Assembly: GCA_965261585.1 (NCBI GenBank)
Contig: CBDHDN010000046.1
Coordinates: forward strand, 62,001-126,000
Source of the DNA: CBDHDN01 sp965261585
Lineage (GTDB): Bacteria; Pseudomonadota; Alphaproteobacteria; UBA6615
DNA length: 64,000 nucleotides
Reading direction: 5' to 3'
Part shown: positions 1 through 10,371 of the stretch, in pieces
Layout: each line of letters starts with the position of its first letter
Position numbering within the stretch: position 1 is the stretch's first letter
Notes under the pieces: model-generated
What the model saw: the letters and a program-made list of their open reading frames with translations, nothing else
The model's database searches: none
Told to the model about the DNA's origin: nothing
Translations under genes and position numbers: made by a program

Positions 1-77
1 ACATAGGCGGCCCAGCTGCCGCCACAAGCGCCGCGCAGCCGGGCGAACAGACTATCCGGGGCGGCGAGCGGGATCAC
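1..77 (-). CDS. Start of a TenA/thiaminase-II-like protein (partial, runs off the window)
   Basis: Reading the minus strand from a GTG at 77 gives VIPLAAPDSLFARLRGACGG and five more residues before the window edge. The pattern FARLR-AC---W-AYV resembles the N-terminus of TenA-family proteins (thiaminase II / aminopyrimidine aminohydrolase). It lies 24 nt downstream of the ferredoxin stop on the same strand, so it is probably the next gene of the SUF operon. Only 25 codons are visible, so family assignment is tentative. Confidence 0.35.
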   Translation of the reverse strand, partial: MIPLAAPDSLFARLRGACGGSWAAY

Positions 78-101
78 GACGTGAGCCTCACGTGAGCCGG
101 G

Positions 102-434
102 CTATTCCAGCAGCATGTTGTGGACGCCGGCGGGCAGGCGCACGGTCAGGCCGTCGAGGTCTTCTGTGATGATGATCTGGCAGCCCAGGCGCGACGTCCG
201 GGTCAGGCCGAACGCGAGGTCGAGCATGTCCTCCTCGTCCTCGCTGGGTTCGTCCAGGCGGTCGAACCAGTCCGCTTCGGCGATCACGTGACAGGTCGAG
301 CAGGCGAGCGAGCCCTCGCACGCGCCCTCGATGTCGACATCGTTGCGGTGCGCGATCTCCAGAACCGAGAGGCCGAGCGGCGCGTCAACCTCGCGGCGAG
401 TCCCATCGGGCTCAATGAAGGTCATCTTGGGCAT
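102..434 (-). CDS. fdx: [2Fe-2S] ferredoxin
   Basis: A 110-residue adrenodoxin-type ferredoxin. The four cluster ligands are visible as C39, C45, C48 (C-x5-C-x2-C) and C85 in the LGCQI context. It is expected to donate electrons during Fe-S cluster assembly, as Fdx does in ISC systems. The length is typical for the family. It is the last complete gene of the minus-strand SUF operon, 43 nt after sufA, and the location agrees with this role. The start MPKMTF has an in-frame second ATG three codons later that cannot be excluded. Confidence 0.93.
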   Translation of the reverse strand: MPKMTFIEPDGTRREVDAPLGLSVLEIAHRNDVDIEGACEGSLACSTCHVIAEADWFDRLDEPSEDEEDMLDLAFGLTRTSRLGCQIIITEDLDGLTVRLPAGVHNMLLE

Positions 435-477
435 CGTCTAACCTCAGCAGGTGCGATCGGCCGAAGCCCGATGCCGC

Positions 478-813
478 TCAGACGTGGAAGGACTCGCCGC
501 AGCCGCAGCGGCCCTTCTCGTTCGGATTGGCGAACGTGAACCCCGATTGGAACTTGTCCTCCTGGTAGTCCATCTCCGAGCCGATGAGGAACATCGTGGC
601 TGCGGGGTCGATGAAGATCTTGACCCCCTTGTCCTCGACAACCTCCTCGTAGGCCCGCTGTTCCTCGGCGTATTCGACGACGTAGCTGAGGCCCGAGCAG
701 CCGCGCGCATTGATGCCGACGCGCAAGCCCAGAACCGGCTTATCGGCGCGTCCGACCAGCGCCCGAACCCGCGTCGCGGCCGCTTCTGTCAGGGTCAGGA
801 TGGGTGCGCTCAT
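478..813 (-). CDS. sufA: A-type Fe-S carrier protein (SufA/IscA/ErpA family)
   Basis: A 111-residue HesB/IscA-family protein with the three conserved cysteines: one in ARGCSGL and two in the C-terminal GRCGCGESF. A-type carriers accept clusters from the SufBCD scaffold and deliver them to apo-enzymes. The protein begins MSAPILTLTEAAA, typical for the family. It sits between sufT and fdx in the operon. Whether it is functionally SufA or ErpA cannot be told from sequence alone. Confidence 0.92.
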   Translation of the reverse strand: MSAPILTLTEAAATRVRALVGRADKPVLGLRVGINARGCSGLSYVVEYAEEQRAYEEVVEDKGVKIFIDPAATMFLIGSEMDYQEDKFQSGFTFANPNEKGRCGCGESFHV

Positions 814-867
814 TGTCTCGTGCCGATCATTAGATGCGTCTGGCGTCCTTCAGGAACTCGGCCAATT

Positions 868-1275
868 CTAAAACATGTCAAGGGCCAGCAGGGCTTCCTC
901 AGACATGCGCTCCTTGGTCCACGGCGGGTCCCAGACCAGCCGCACCTCGACCGCCCCGGTCCCATCAACGCCGGCGACCGCATCGGCCACCTGCTTGGGG
1001 ATCAAATTGGCGACCGGGCAGCCCGGCGCAGTCAGCGTCATCTCGACACAAACCGCGCCATCGGTTGCCACTTTGAGGTCATAGATTAGCCCGAGATCGT
1101 AAATATTCACCGGAATCTCGGGGTCGTAGACGGTCTTTAGCGCCTCGACAACAGCCTCCGCCGAAGCCACCGGACGGCCCGGCGCGAGCGGCGTGCCGGC
1201 GTGGGCGACGGCGTCATCCCCCGGCGCGGCGGCGCCCGGCATGAAGTCGGCGAGCGTGCGGTCGTCGTCGATCAT
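868..1275 (-). CDS. sufT: SUF system Fe-S assembly protein SufT (MIP18/DUF59 family)
   Basis: A 135-residue protein whose C-terminal 100 residues form an MIP18/DUF59 domain. Diagnostic stretches are DPEIPVNIYDLGLIY, the TAPGCP loop with its conserved cysteine, and VWDPPWTKERMSEEA. SufT proteins act as maturation factors for Fe-S proteins. The first 35 residues are low-complexity and probably disordered. It lies six nt after the SufU-like gene, so translation is probably coupled. Confidence 0.92.
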   Translation of the reverse strand: MIDDDRTLADFMPGAAAPGDDAVAHAGTPLAPGRPVASAEAVVEALKTVYDPEIPVNIYDLGLIYDLKVATDGAVCVEMTLTAPGCPVANLIPKQVADAVAGVDGTGAVEVRLVWDPPWTKERMSEEALLALDMF

Positions 1276-1281
1276 CGGGAC

Positions 1282-1737
1282 CTATTCCGTCGTCACGTTC
1301 GTTTCGCCGATGAACCCGGCGTTGAGCGCGTGCCAGGCCAGGGTCGCGCACTTGACCCGCATAGGGAAGTCGCGCACGCCGGACAGCACCCGCAGCTTTT
1401 CAAGGTTGCCATCGTCGGCGCCGTCCTTTGGCGTCTCGCCGGTCACCATCTTGTGGAACGTCTCGAACAGGGCCCGCGCCCTGGCGATCGTCATGCCGCG
1501 CACCATCTCCGTCATCATCGACGCCGAGGCCATGGAGATCGCGCAGCCCTTGCCCTCGAACGCCAGATCCTCGACGACGCCGTCTTCGCCCAGCCTCAGA
1601 TAGACCGTCAGCTGATCGCCGCACAGCGGGTTGCTGCCGCGGACGGCGCGGTTGGCGTCGGCCGGATGGCGGAAGTTCCGCGGGTTCTTGCCGTGGTCGA
1701 GGATGACCTCCTGATACAGCTCGCGCAGATCGTCCAT
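1282..1737 (-). CDS. sufU: SufU/NifU-N-like Fe-S scaffold or sulfur-transfer protein
   Basis: A 151-residue NifU N-terminal-domain protein starting MDDLRELYQEVILDHGKNP. The conserved cysteines are in SNPLCGD, EGKGCAIS and RVKCATL, with the aspartate after the first. SufU-type proteins take sulfur from SufS or scaffold clusters. The start is set by the ATG at 1737, which shares one base with the sufS TGA (TGATG arrangement), implying translational coupling. The reading frame stays open far upstream inside sufS, but that part has no NifU homology. Confidence 0.92.
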   Translation of the reverse strand: MDDLRELYQEVILDHGKNPRNFRHPADANRAVRGSNPLCGDQLTVYLRLGEDGVVEDLAFEGKGCAISMASASMMTEMVRGMTIARARALFETFHKMVTGETPKDGADDGNLEKLRVLSGVRDFPMRVKCATLAWHALNAGFIGETNVTTE

Positions 1738-2999
1738 CACGCGAACATCTCCTGCACACCTTCCAGGGCCGTCGCCAGCACGTCGATCTCGGCGCGGGTA
1801 TTGTAGAGGCCGAACGAGGCTCGCGTCACCGACGGCACGCCGAACCGCCCCATCAGCGGCTGGGCGCAATGATGGCCGGCCCGCACGGCGACGCCGGCGC
1901 GATCGACGATCGTCGCGATGTCGTGCGGATGCACCGTGCCCAAGGTGAACGAGATGACGCTGGTCTTCGCCGGCGCCGTGCCGATGAATTGGAGGTCCGG
2001 CACCGCGGCGAGCCGCTGGGTCGCGTATGTCAGCACGTGGCGCTCGTGTTCGGCGATGGCGGCGAGGCCGAGCGCCGAGACATAGTCGACCGCCGCGCCC
2101 AGCCCGATCGCCTGGGCGATCGACGGCGTGCCGGCCTCGAACTTGTGCGGCAGCGGCGCCCAGGTGCTGCGCTCGAACGTGACGGTGCGGATCATGTCGC
2201 CGCCGCCCATGTAGGGCGGCATGGCGTCCAGAAGCGCTTCTCGGCCATACAGCACGCCGATGCCAGACGGGCCGTAGAGCTTGTGGCCGGAGAACGCGTA
2301 GAAATCGCAGTCCAGCGCGCGGACGTCGACCGGCATGTGGTTGACCGCCTGGCAGCCGTCCAGCAGGACGACCGCCCCGACGGCGTGGGCCAGACGGATG
2401 ATCTCGCCGACCGGCAGGATCGTGCCGAGCACGTTCGAGACATGGGCGACCGCGACCAGCTTCGTGCGCGGGCCGAGCAGCGCTTCGAACGCCGGCAGGA
2501 TCAGCTCGCCGTCGTCGCTGATCGGCGAGACTTTCAGCACTAGGTCCTTCTGGTCGCGCAACATCTGCCAGGGCACGATGTTCGAGTGGTGCTCCAGCTC
2601 GGAGATGATGATCTCGTCGCCGGCCTGCAGGAACGTCCGGCCATAGCTGGCGGCGACCAGGTTGATCGCTTCCGTGGCGTTGCGCGTGAAGATGATCTCG
2701 CGGCTGGCGCCGGCGTTGATCAGGCCGCACACCTTCTCGCGCGCCTCCTCGTAGGCCGCGGTCGCCCGCTCGCTGAGGAAATGCAGGCCGCGATGGACGT
2801 TCGCGTATTCTTGCTCATAGACCCGACGCACCGCATCGATCACAAGGCGCGGCTTTTGGGCCGAGGCGGCGTTGTCGAGGTAGACGAGGGGCTTGCCGTG
2901 GACCTTACGCCCGAGGATCGGGAAGTCCGCCCGGACGCGCTCGACGTCGTACGGCGCCTGCGCCATGGCCACGGCGGCATTGGTTGCGGCGCCGGTCAT
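1737..2999 (-). CDS. sufS: Cysteine desulfurase SufS
   Basis: A 420-residue class V aminotransferase-fold enzyme that releases sulfur from cysteine for the SUF scaffold. The PLP lysine is in FSGHKLYGPSGIG and the persulfide cysteine in RAGHHCAQPLMGRFG, the SufS (group II) form that lacks the long flexible loop of IscS. The gene overlaps sufD by four nt (ATGA) upstream and the SufU-like gene by one nt downstream. This tight packing marks the core SUF operon. Confidence 0.96.
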   Translation of the reverse strand: MTGAATNAAVAMAQAPYDVERVRADFPILGRKVHGKPLVYLDNAASAQKPRLVIDAVRRVYEQEYANVHRGLHFLSERATAAYEEAREKVCGLINAGASREIIFTRNATEAINLVAASYGRTFLQAGDEIIISELEHHSNIVPWQMLRDQKDLVLKVSPISDDGELILPAFEALLGPRTKLVAVAHVSNVLGTILPVGEIIRLAHAVGAVVLLDGCQAVNHMPVDVRALDCDFYAFSGHKLYGPSGIGVLYGREALLDAMPPYMGGGDMIRTVTFERSTWAPLPHKFEAGTPSIAQAIGLGAAVDYVSALGLAAIAEHERHVLTYATQRLAAVPDLQFIGTAPAKTSVISFTLGTVHPHDIATIVDRAGVAVRAGHHCAQPLMGRFGVPSVTRASFGLYNTRAEIDVLATALEGVQEMFA

Positions 3000-4327
3000 T
3001 GCACGACCGCCGTCGGCCCGATGCCGCCGAGCCGCGCCTGCAGCGCGCCCGTGTAGGCCTCACGCACGGCGACCAGGGCAATCCCGTCCAGGACGTCGGT
3101 CAGGAATGCCTCGACGAGCATGCGCCGGGCGTCGTCGGCGTGGATACCGCGGCTCATCAGGTAAAACAGAGCGTCCTCGTCCAACGCGCCGGTGGCGGCG
3201 CCGTGACTGCACTTCACGTCGTCGGCGTAAATCTCGAGCTCGGGCTTGGCGTCGACCTCGGCCCGCGGCGACAGCAGCAGGTTGCGGTTGAGCTGGTGCG
3301 CGTCGGTCTTCTGCGCCTCCGGCCGGACCAGCACCTTGCCCTGAAAGACGCCGCGGGCGGCGCCGTCGAGCACGATCTTGAACGTCTGCCGCGACCGGCC
3401 GGCCGTCGCCGCATGGTCGACCAGGGTCGTCGTGTCCATGTGCTGGCCGTCCGTCGCCAGAGTGACGCCGGCAAGCCGCACGTCGGCCTCACGGCCGCCG
3501 ATATGCACCCGCACCTCCTGCCGCGCCAGCGCGGCTCCGAGCTGCAACGTGAATGCGTCATAGCCCGCGCGGGGCGCCAGATCTACCAACGCCGCCGACA
3601 GGTGCACGGCCGCCGGCGCCTCGTCCTGCAGCTTGCAGTGGCTCAGTGCCGCGCCCTCGCCGATGATCAGCTCGGCGACCGAATTGGCGAAGTACGCGCC
3701 CGAACCGACGTGGGTCTCGACGAGTGTGGCGGCCGCCCCGGCCTCGAGCACGACGAGGTGGCGTGGCTGGAAGACGACGGCCGGTGCGCCGCCGGCACCG
3801 ATCGAGATGACATGCACGGGGCGGTCAAGCACGACGCCCGCCGCGGCATGCAGGAACAGCCCGTCCGCCAGGTAGGCGGTGTTGAGCGCGGCCAGCGGCA
3901 TGCCCTCCAGCGCCGCGACGCTGCCGAGGTGGGGCTGAACCGCCGCCGGGTCGTGCTCGATGACATCGCCGAGCCCGGCAACGCGGACGCCGCGGGGCAG
4001 GTCGGCCATGCGCGACAGGTCGGCGCGCAAGCGGCCATTGACGAAGACGACGGTGTAGCCGTCCAGCACCGGCACCGACAGCGGCACGCCGTCGACCGCC
4101 GCCGCCGGCGCCAGCTCGGCCGGCACATAGCCGGCCTCGGTCAGCCGGTTCAGGTTGGTGTAGCGCCAGGCCTCGGTCTTGGCCGTCGGCAAGCCGTCGG
4201 CCTCGTAGCGTGCCAGGCCGCGGGTCCGCAGCGCCCGCAGCCAGTCCAAGTCGGCGCCGGCGAGTGACCGGGTGACGGCGCCGCGTTCCTCGGTGAACGG
4301 CGGCACGGCGGTTGCGCTGACGGGCAT
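2996..4327 (-). CDS. sufD: Fe-S cluster assembly protein SufD
   Basis: A 443-residue SufB/SufD family protein. The C-terminal half has the beta-helix region with KCSHGAATGALDEDALFYLMSRG, the family's conserved histidine motif. SufD pairs with SufB and SufC to form the cluster scaffold. I chose ATG 4327 (MPVSATAV) because it gives a four-nt gap from sufC; an ATG 33 nt upstream at 4360 would overlap sufC and adds an Arg-rich extension with no expected homology. Confidence 0.95.
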   Translation of the reverse strand: MPVSATAVPPFTEERGAVTRSLAGADLDWLRALRTRGLARYEADGLPTAKTEAWRYTNLNRLTEAGYVPAELAPAAAVDGVPLSVPVLDGYTVVFVNGRLRADLSRMADLPRGVRVAGLGDVIEHDPAAVQPHLGSVAALEGMPLAALNTAYLADGLFLHAAAGVVLDRPVHVISIGAGGAPAVVFQPRHLVVLEAGAAATLVETHVGSGAYFANSVAELIIGEGAALSHCKLQDEAPAAVHLSAALVDLAPRAGYDAFTLQLGAALARQEVRVHIGGREADVRLAGVTLATDGQHMDTTTLVDHAATAGRSRQTFKIVLDGAARGVFQGKVLVRPEAQKTDAHQLNRNLLLSPRAEVDAKPELEIYADDVKCSHGAATGALDEDALFYLMSRGIHADDARRMLVEAFLTDVLDGIALVAVREAYTGALQARLGGIGPTAVVQ

Positions 4328-4331
4328 GCGC

Positions 4332-5087
4332 TCAGGCCGCCGCGCCGAGGAACGGGCCATAGCCCTTCTCCTCGAGCGCGAGCGCGAGCTCGGTGCCGCC
4401 GGAACGCACGATCCGGCCGTGGGTCAGCACATGCACGCGATCCGGGACGACGTAGTCCAGCAGACGCTGGTAGTGGGTGATCACGAGCATGCCTCGGTTG
4501 CCGTCGCGCATCGCGTTGATGCCGTCGGCGACGACCTTGAGGGCGTCGATGTCCAGCCCGGAGTCGGTCTCGTCGAGGATCGCCAGCCGCGGCTCGAGCG
4601 CCGCCATCTGCAGCACCTCGTAGCGCTTCTTCTCACCGCCTGAGAAGCCGACGTTGACGGGCCGCTTCAGCATCGCGTCGTCGATGTCCAGGGCCCGCGC
4701 CTTCGTGCGCACGAACTTCAGGAATTCGATGGCATCGAGCGCCGCCTCGCCACGGTTCTTGCGCACGGCGTTGAGCGCCGTCTTCAGGAAGGTGAGGCCT
4801 GGCACCCCGGGGATCTCCACGGGGTACTGGAAGGCCAGGAACACGCCGGCGCGGGCGCGCTCGTCGGCTGCCATGGCCAGCAGATCGCGGCCGTCGAACA
4901 GCACGCTGCCGCCCGTCACTTCGTAGCCGTCGCGGCCGGCCAGCACGTAGGACAATGTGCTCTTGCCCGAGCCGTTCGGCCCCATCACCGCATGGACCTC
5001 GCCCGGCGCGATCGTCAGGTCGATCCCGGTGAGGATCTGCTGTCCGTCGACCCTGGCATGCAGGTCCTTGATCTCCAGTAACGCCAT
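4332..5087 (-). CDS. sufC: SUF scaffold ATPase SufC
   Basis: A 251-residue ABC-type ATPase. Walker A is GPNGSGKST, the signature is FSGGEKKRYEVLQM, and Walker B is LAILDETDSGLDID. The DETDSGLD form is characteristic of SufC rather than transporter ATPases. SufC powers conformational change of the SufBCD scaffold in the cytoplasm. It lies 37 nt after sufB and just before sufD. Confidence 0.97.
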   Translation of the reverse strand: MALLEIKDLHARVDGQQILTGIDLTIAPGEVHAVMGPNGSGKSTLSYVLAGRDGYEVTGGSVLFDGRDLLAMAADERARAGVFLAFQYPVEIPGVPGLTFLKTALNAVRKNRGEAALDAIEFLKFVRTKARALDIDDAMLKRPVNVGFSGGEKKRYEVLQMAALEPRLAILDETDSGLDIDALKVVADGINAMRDGNRGMLVITHYQRLLDYVVPDRVHVLTHGRIVRSGGTELALALEEKGYGPFLGAAA

Positions 5088-5124
5088 GTTTTGGTACCAG
5101 CCTTCCCTCGTGTTTTGTGTTCTG

Positions 5125-6579
<1,455 letters not shown>

Positions 6580-6620
6580 CACTGCACCCAATCCATTTGC
6601 ATTGCCGTCATAGCCGCGCC

Positions 6621-7874
6621 TCAGGCCGCCGTTTCGGCGGCGGCCACGGCCGTTGTCGTTGCGCCGCGCAGCTGCGCGACCGTCTCCGCCAATCGCCCGG
6701 CCGCGTAGTCGACCTCGGTCGCCGTCGTGAATCGGCCGAGACCGATGCGCACCGACCCGCCGGCCAGTGCATCGGCAAGGCCGAGCGCGCGCAGGACGTA
6801 GGACGGCTCGACGCTGGCCGACGTGCAGGCCGAGCCGGTCGACACCGCGACGTCGTCGAGTGCGATCAGCAGCTCCTCGCCGTCGATCCCATCGAAGCCA
6901 AGGTTGAGGTTGCCCGGGACGCGCCGGTCCAAGTCGCCGTTGACGACGACGGCAGGCACGCGCGCCCGGACCGCCGCGAGGAAACGTTCGCGCAGCCCCA
7001 GCAGGCGGGCGCCTTCGGCCGCGAGCTCGCGGCCGGCGATCGCGCAGGCGGCGCCCATGCCGACGACCAGTGGAGCCGGCAGCGTGCCCGATCGCAAGCC
7101 CCGCTCCTGGCCGCCGCCGCTGATCAGCGGCTCCAGCCGGGCGCGCGGTCGCCGCCGCACGTAGAGGGCGCCGATCCCCTTCGGGCCGTAGACCTTGTGG
7201 CCCGAGATGCTCATCAGGTCGATGCGCATCGCCTCGACGTCCAGCGGCACCTTGCCGACGGCCTGAGCCGCATCTGTGTGAAACAGGACGCCGCGGTCAC
7301 GGCACAGCTGGCCGATCTCGGTCAGCGGCGCGATCACGCCGATCTCATTGTTCACGGCCATCAGCGACACGATGATCGTGCGGTCGTCGATTGCCGCGGC
7401 CAGCGCGTCGAGGTCGATATGCCCGTCGCCGCCGACCGGCAGCACCGTGACGCGACAGCCGTCACGCTCCAGCGCACGCGCGGATTCGAGCACGCACTTG
7501 TGCTCGGTCGCCGCCGTGATCACGTGGTTGCGGTCTTCGCGGCCGTGCCGCCGGGCGAACCAGGCCGCCCCCTTGATGGCCAGGTTGTTCGATTCCGTCG
7601 CACCGGACGTGAAAACGATCTCGCGGGCGCTGGCGCCGATCAGGCCGGCGACCTCGGCCCGGGCCCGCTCGACCGCGTCCTCGGCCTGCCAGCCGAAGGC
7701 GTGCTGGCGCGAATGCGGGTTGCCGAAAAGCTCGCTGAAGTACGGCAGCATGGCATCGAGGACGCGCGGATCGACCGGCGTCGTCGCCTGATAGTCGAGA
7801 TAGACCGCATCCGGCGCCCCTTTGGCGCGGGCGTTCCCCCCCGCTGCGCCTTTCATGGCCATTTCCCCCATCAT
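6621..7874 (-). CDS. iscS: Cysteine desulfurase, IscS/NifS type (group I)
   Basis: A 417-residue group I cysteine desulfurase. The PLP lysine lies in SISGHKVYGPKGIGALYVR and the catalytic loop cysteine in VAVSTGSACTSASVEPS. It begins after a short Met-rich leader, with AGGAG three to six nt before two adjacent ATGs, so the start could be 7874 or 7871. It is the second of three desulfurases in this operon. It may also feed tRNA thiolation or other sulfur pathways, which is inference. Confidence 0.93.
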   Translation of the reverse strand: MMGEMAMKGAAGGNARAKGAPDAVYLDYQATTPVDPRVLDAMLPYFSELFGNPHSRQHAFGWQAEDAVERARAEVAGLIGASAREIVFTSGATESNNLAIKGAAWFARRHGREDRNHVITAATEHKCVLESARALERDGCRVTVLPVGGDGHIDLDALAAAIDDRTIIVSLMAVNNEIGVIAPLTEIGQLCRDRGVLFHTDAAQAVGKVPLDVEAMRIDLMSISGHKVYGPKGIGALYVRRRPRARLEPLISGGGQERGLRSGTLPAPLVVGMGAACAIAGRELAAEGARLLGLRERFLAAVRARVPAVVVNGDLDRRVPGNLNLGFDGIDGEELLIALDDVAVSTGSACTSASVEPSYVLRALGLADALAGGSVRIGLGRFTTATEVDYAAGRLAETVAQLRGATTTAVAAAETAA

Positions 7875-7894
7875 CCGCTCCTGGCCGTCATCTG

Positions 7895-9010
7895 CTAGGC
7901 CGCCGCTGGCGCGCGCCGCCCAAGGCGGGTGTACAGGTCGGTCCAGGCCGCAACGAAACGGTTGACATCGCCGGCCGCCGATCGCCAGCCCAGGCTGACC
8001 CGGATGGCGCCGGCCGCGCCCTCCTCATCGACGCCCATCGCCCGCAGCACGTGGCTCGGCGCCATCTTGCCGCTGGAACACGCGGCCCCCGCGCTGACGG
8101 CGACACCGGCCAGGTCGAGCGCAATGACCTGGGTCTCGGCGCTGACGCCCGGCAGGCCGATACAGCTCGTGTTGGCCAGCCGCGGCGCCGCGCGGCCATG
8201 CATCACCGCTTCCGGCGCGATCGTCAGCAGCCGTGCCTCGAGCCTGTCGCGCAGGCGCGCCAACGCGCCAGTGTCGTCCGCCATGGCCGCGGTAACCGCA
8301 GCACCGAAGCCGGCGATGCCGGCGACATTCTCCGTGCCGGCCCGCCGCCGCCGCTCCTGCCCGCCGCCTCGTAACAGCGGCATCAACTCGACATGTTCGG
8401 CGACGACGAGAGCGCCGACCCCTTGGGGCCCGCCGAGCTTGTGCGCCGACAGGCTGAGGGTGTCGGCGCCCAGCGCCGCCATGTCGATCGGCAGCCGGCC
8501 GGCGGCCTGCACGGCGTCGCAATGGACGCGTGCGCCGTGCGCGTGGGCCACCCCGGCCACCTGCGCGACCGGCTGGATTACGCCGGTCTCGTTGTTGGCC
8601 AGCATCACCGAGACGAGCGCCGGTGCGCCGGCACCGTCGAGCAGCCGAGGCAGCGCCGCGAGATCGACGACACCGTGCCGGTCCACCGGAATCCGTTCCG
8701 CCGGGCCGTCCCGGTCGGTGCTCGCCAGGACCGAGTCATGCTCGATCGCCGAGACCAAGCGCCGGCCACCACCGGCGAGGGCCAGGTTGTTGGCCTCGGT
8801 ACCGCTGCCCGTGAAGACGACGTGCGCGGGCGCAGCGCCGACGAGGACCGCAACCGCGGCGCGCGCGTCCTCGATCGCCCGCCGGGCCTGGCGGCCGAAG
8901 CTGTGGACCGACGACGCGTTGCCAAATCGTTCGAGCGCCTCGACGATCGCCGCCGCTGCCGCCGGGCGCAGCGGCGCTGTCGCGTTGTAGTCGAGGTAGG
9001 TCGGGTGCAT
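7895..9010 (-). CDS. Cysteine desulfurase, NifS-like paralogue
   Basis: A 371-residue class V aminotransferase of the NifS/IscS group, clearly diverged from its neighbour. PLP lysine is in SLSAHKLGGPQGVGALVV; the catalytic cysteine is in VSAGAACSSGKMAPSHVL. It starts MHPTYLDYNATAPL, the standard N-terminus. It sits 15 nt after iscR and 20 nt before the iscS-like gene. Paired desulfurases between iscR and sufB are, to my knowledge, a recurring alphaproteobacterial arrangement. Confidence 0.92.
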   Translation of the reverse strand: MHPTYLDYNATAPLRPAAAAAIVEALERFGNASSVHSFGRQARRAIEDARAAVAVLVGAAPAHVVFTGSGTEANNLALAGGGRRLVSAIEHDSVLASTDRDGPAERIPVDRHGVVDLAALPRLLDGAGAPALVSVMLANNETGVIQPVAQVAGVAHAHGARVHCDAVQAAGRLPIDMAALGADTLSLSAHKLGGPQGVGALVVAEHVELMPLLRGGGQERRRRAGTENVAGIAGFGAAVTAAMADDTGALARLRDRLEARLLTIAPEAVMHGRAAPRLANTSCIGLPGVSAETQVIALDLAGVAVSAGAACSSGKMAPSHVLRAMGVDEEGAAGAIRVSLGWRSAAGDVNRFVAAWTDLYTRLGRRAPAAA

Positions 9011-9025
9011 CGGCCGGGGTCCGGG

Positions 9026-9487
9026 TTACTGCGCGGCCATGGCCGGGCTGTCCATCAGCCGGCTGGTGCCGAGGACGCGGCGCTCGGCGACGTCGGCCAC
9101 GGTGACGGAGCTCAGATAGAGGCGGATCTGGTTGCCGAGTTCTTCCCACAAATCGTGGGTGAGGCAACGGCTGCCCTTCGTGATACAGCCGGCCGCGCTG
9201 TCGGGCGCGCAACGAGTCGCGCGAATGGGCTCGTCGACGGCGAGAATGATGTCGGAGATGCGCGTCGCGTCGGCCGCGTGGCGCATCATGTAGCCGCCGC
9301 CGGGTCCGCGCACGCTGGTGACCAGGCCCGCCCGGCGCAGCTTGGCGAACAGCTGTTCCAGGTAGGACAGCGAGATCTCCTGGCGGTCGGCGACATCGGA
9401 CAGGGCGACCGGTTGATCGGTCGTGCCATAGAGCGCCAGATCGACCATGGCCATGACCGCATAGCGTCCTTTGGTGCTCAACTTCAC
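9026..9487 (-). CDS. iscR: Rrf2-family Fe-S-responsive regulator IscR
   Basis: A 153-residue Rrf2 winged-helix protein starting MKLSTKGRYAVMAMVDLAL. Residues 30-66 hold the helix-turn-helix and wing (RGPGGGY). Three cysteines, C93, C101 and C108, are placed as the [2Fe-2S] ligands of IscR. It should sense cluster supply and repress its own operon; a near-consensus type-1 IscR box lies over the operon promoter at 10351-10375. It follows cysE by 15 nt. Confidence 0.92.
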   Translation of the reverse strand: MKLSTKGRYAVMAMVDLALYGTTDQPVALSDVADRQEISLSYLEQLFAKLRRAGLVTSVRGPGGGYMMRHAADATRISDIILAVDEPIRATRCAPDSAAGCITKGSRCLTHDLWEELGNQIRLYLSSVTVADVAERRVLGTSRLMDSPAMAAQ

Positions 9488-9502
9488 GGGACCACTCCTT
9501 GC

Positions 9503-10279
9503 TTACCGGCCGGCGACGGTGCTGCTGAGCGGCGCCTTCGCCGGCCGCTCGCCGCCTGCTGCGTCGCTCGCCGGGTCGAGGTCGGCGTTGTGATCGGGTT
9601 CGCGCTCGCGCTCCAGCTCCTCGACACGGGCCTGCAGCGTGCCGACCTGCTCCATCAGGCCATCGATGACGCGCATCAGCGGGTCGGGCAGGTCGCCCGT
9701 CGGCGTGCCATAGGCGGCGAACTCGTCCGTCGCGTCGGTCTCGTGTGAATAGATCGGCTTCGCGGGGATGCCGACGACCGTAGCGCCCGGCGCGACGTCC
9801 TTGACGACGACGGCGTTGGCGCCGACGCGCGCCGACTCACCGACCGTGATCGGGCCCAGCACTTGCGCCCCGGACCCGACGATCGCACGATCCCTGATCG
9901 TCGGATGCCGCTTCGTCCGCTTCTGCTTTTCACTGTCCACGGCCGGCGCGATGCCGCCGAGCGTGACGCCGTGGTAGAGCGTCACGTTGTCGCAGATCTC
10001 GGCCGTCTCACCGACGACGACGCCCATGCCGTGGTCGATCACGAGGCGCCGCCCGATGCGCGCCGCCGGATGGATCTCGACGCCGGTCACCCACCGGCTG
10101 AAATGGGACACGAGACGGGCCACGAAGAACCATCGACGCTGCCACAGCCAATGGGCGGCGCGATGCCAGATAACGGCATGCAGTCCCGGATAGCTGAAAA
10201 AGATCGTCACGCGCGACCGGGCCGCCGGGTCGCGTTCCAAGTAGGCATCGACATCGTCGATCAGGCGCTTGAAGACCAT
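9503..10279 (-). CDS. cysE: Serine O-acetyltransferase
   Basis: A 258-residue acetyltransferase making O-acetylserine for cysteine synthesis. The left-handed beta-helix is visible as hexapeptide repeats around IHPAARIGRRLVIDHGMGVV and VTLYHGVTLGG, with the catalytic histidines in DHG and YHG. The frame is open to an ATG at 10345, but that codon lies inside the -10 element, so ATG 10279 (MVFKRLIDD), preceded by AAAGG, is the real start. A C-terminal 60-residue acidic tail follows the catalytic domain. As first gene of the operon it couples cysteine supply to Fe-S demand. Confidence 0.92.
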   Translation of the reverse strand: MVFKRLIDDVDAYLERDPAARSRVTIFFSYPGLHAVIWHRAAHWLWQRRWFFVARLVSHFSRWVTGVEIHPAARIGRRLVIDHGMGVVVGETAEICDNVTLYHGVTLGGIAPAVDSEKQKRTKRHPTIRDRAIVGSGAQVLGPITVGESARVGANAVVVKDVAPGATVVGIPAKPIYSHETDATDEFAAYGTPTGDLPDPLMRVIDGLMEQVGTLQARVEELEREREPDHNADLDPASDAAGGERPAKAPLSSTVAGR

Positions 10280-10342
10280 GGTGACCTTTGTGCTATACCA
10301 GCCCGTTGCCCCTCGCCAAGCCACGTCGGCTTGGATCATTGC

Positions 10343-10371
10343 CATATAAGGTACCCCAGTAAACTGGTCAA
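10343..10371 (-). promoter_or_regulatory. Sigma-70-type promoter of the cysE-iscR-suf operon
   Basis: On the minus strand TTGACC (10371-10366) is followed by a 17-nt spacer and TATATG (10348-10343). The predicted transcript starts near 10336, leaving about 57 nt of 5' UTR before cysE. No other comparable promoter is evident inside the tightly packed operon. Confidence 0.7.

Noticed and set aside
10280..10345. Upstream cysE start at 10345
   Set aside because: The codon lies within the -10 hexamer of the operon promoter, upstream of the predicted transcript start.
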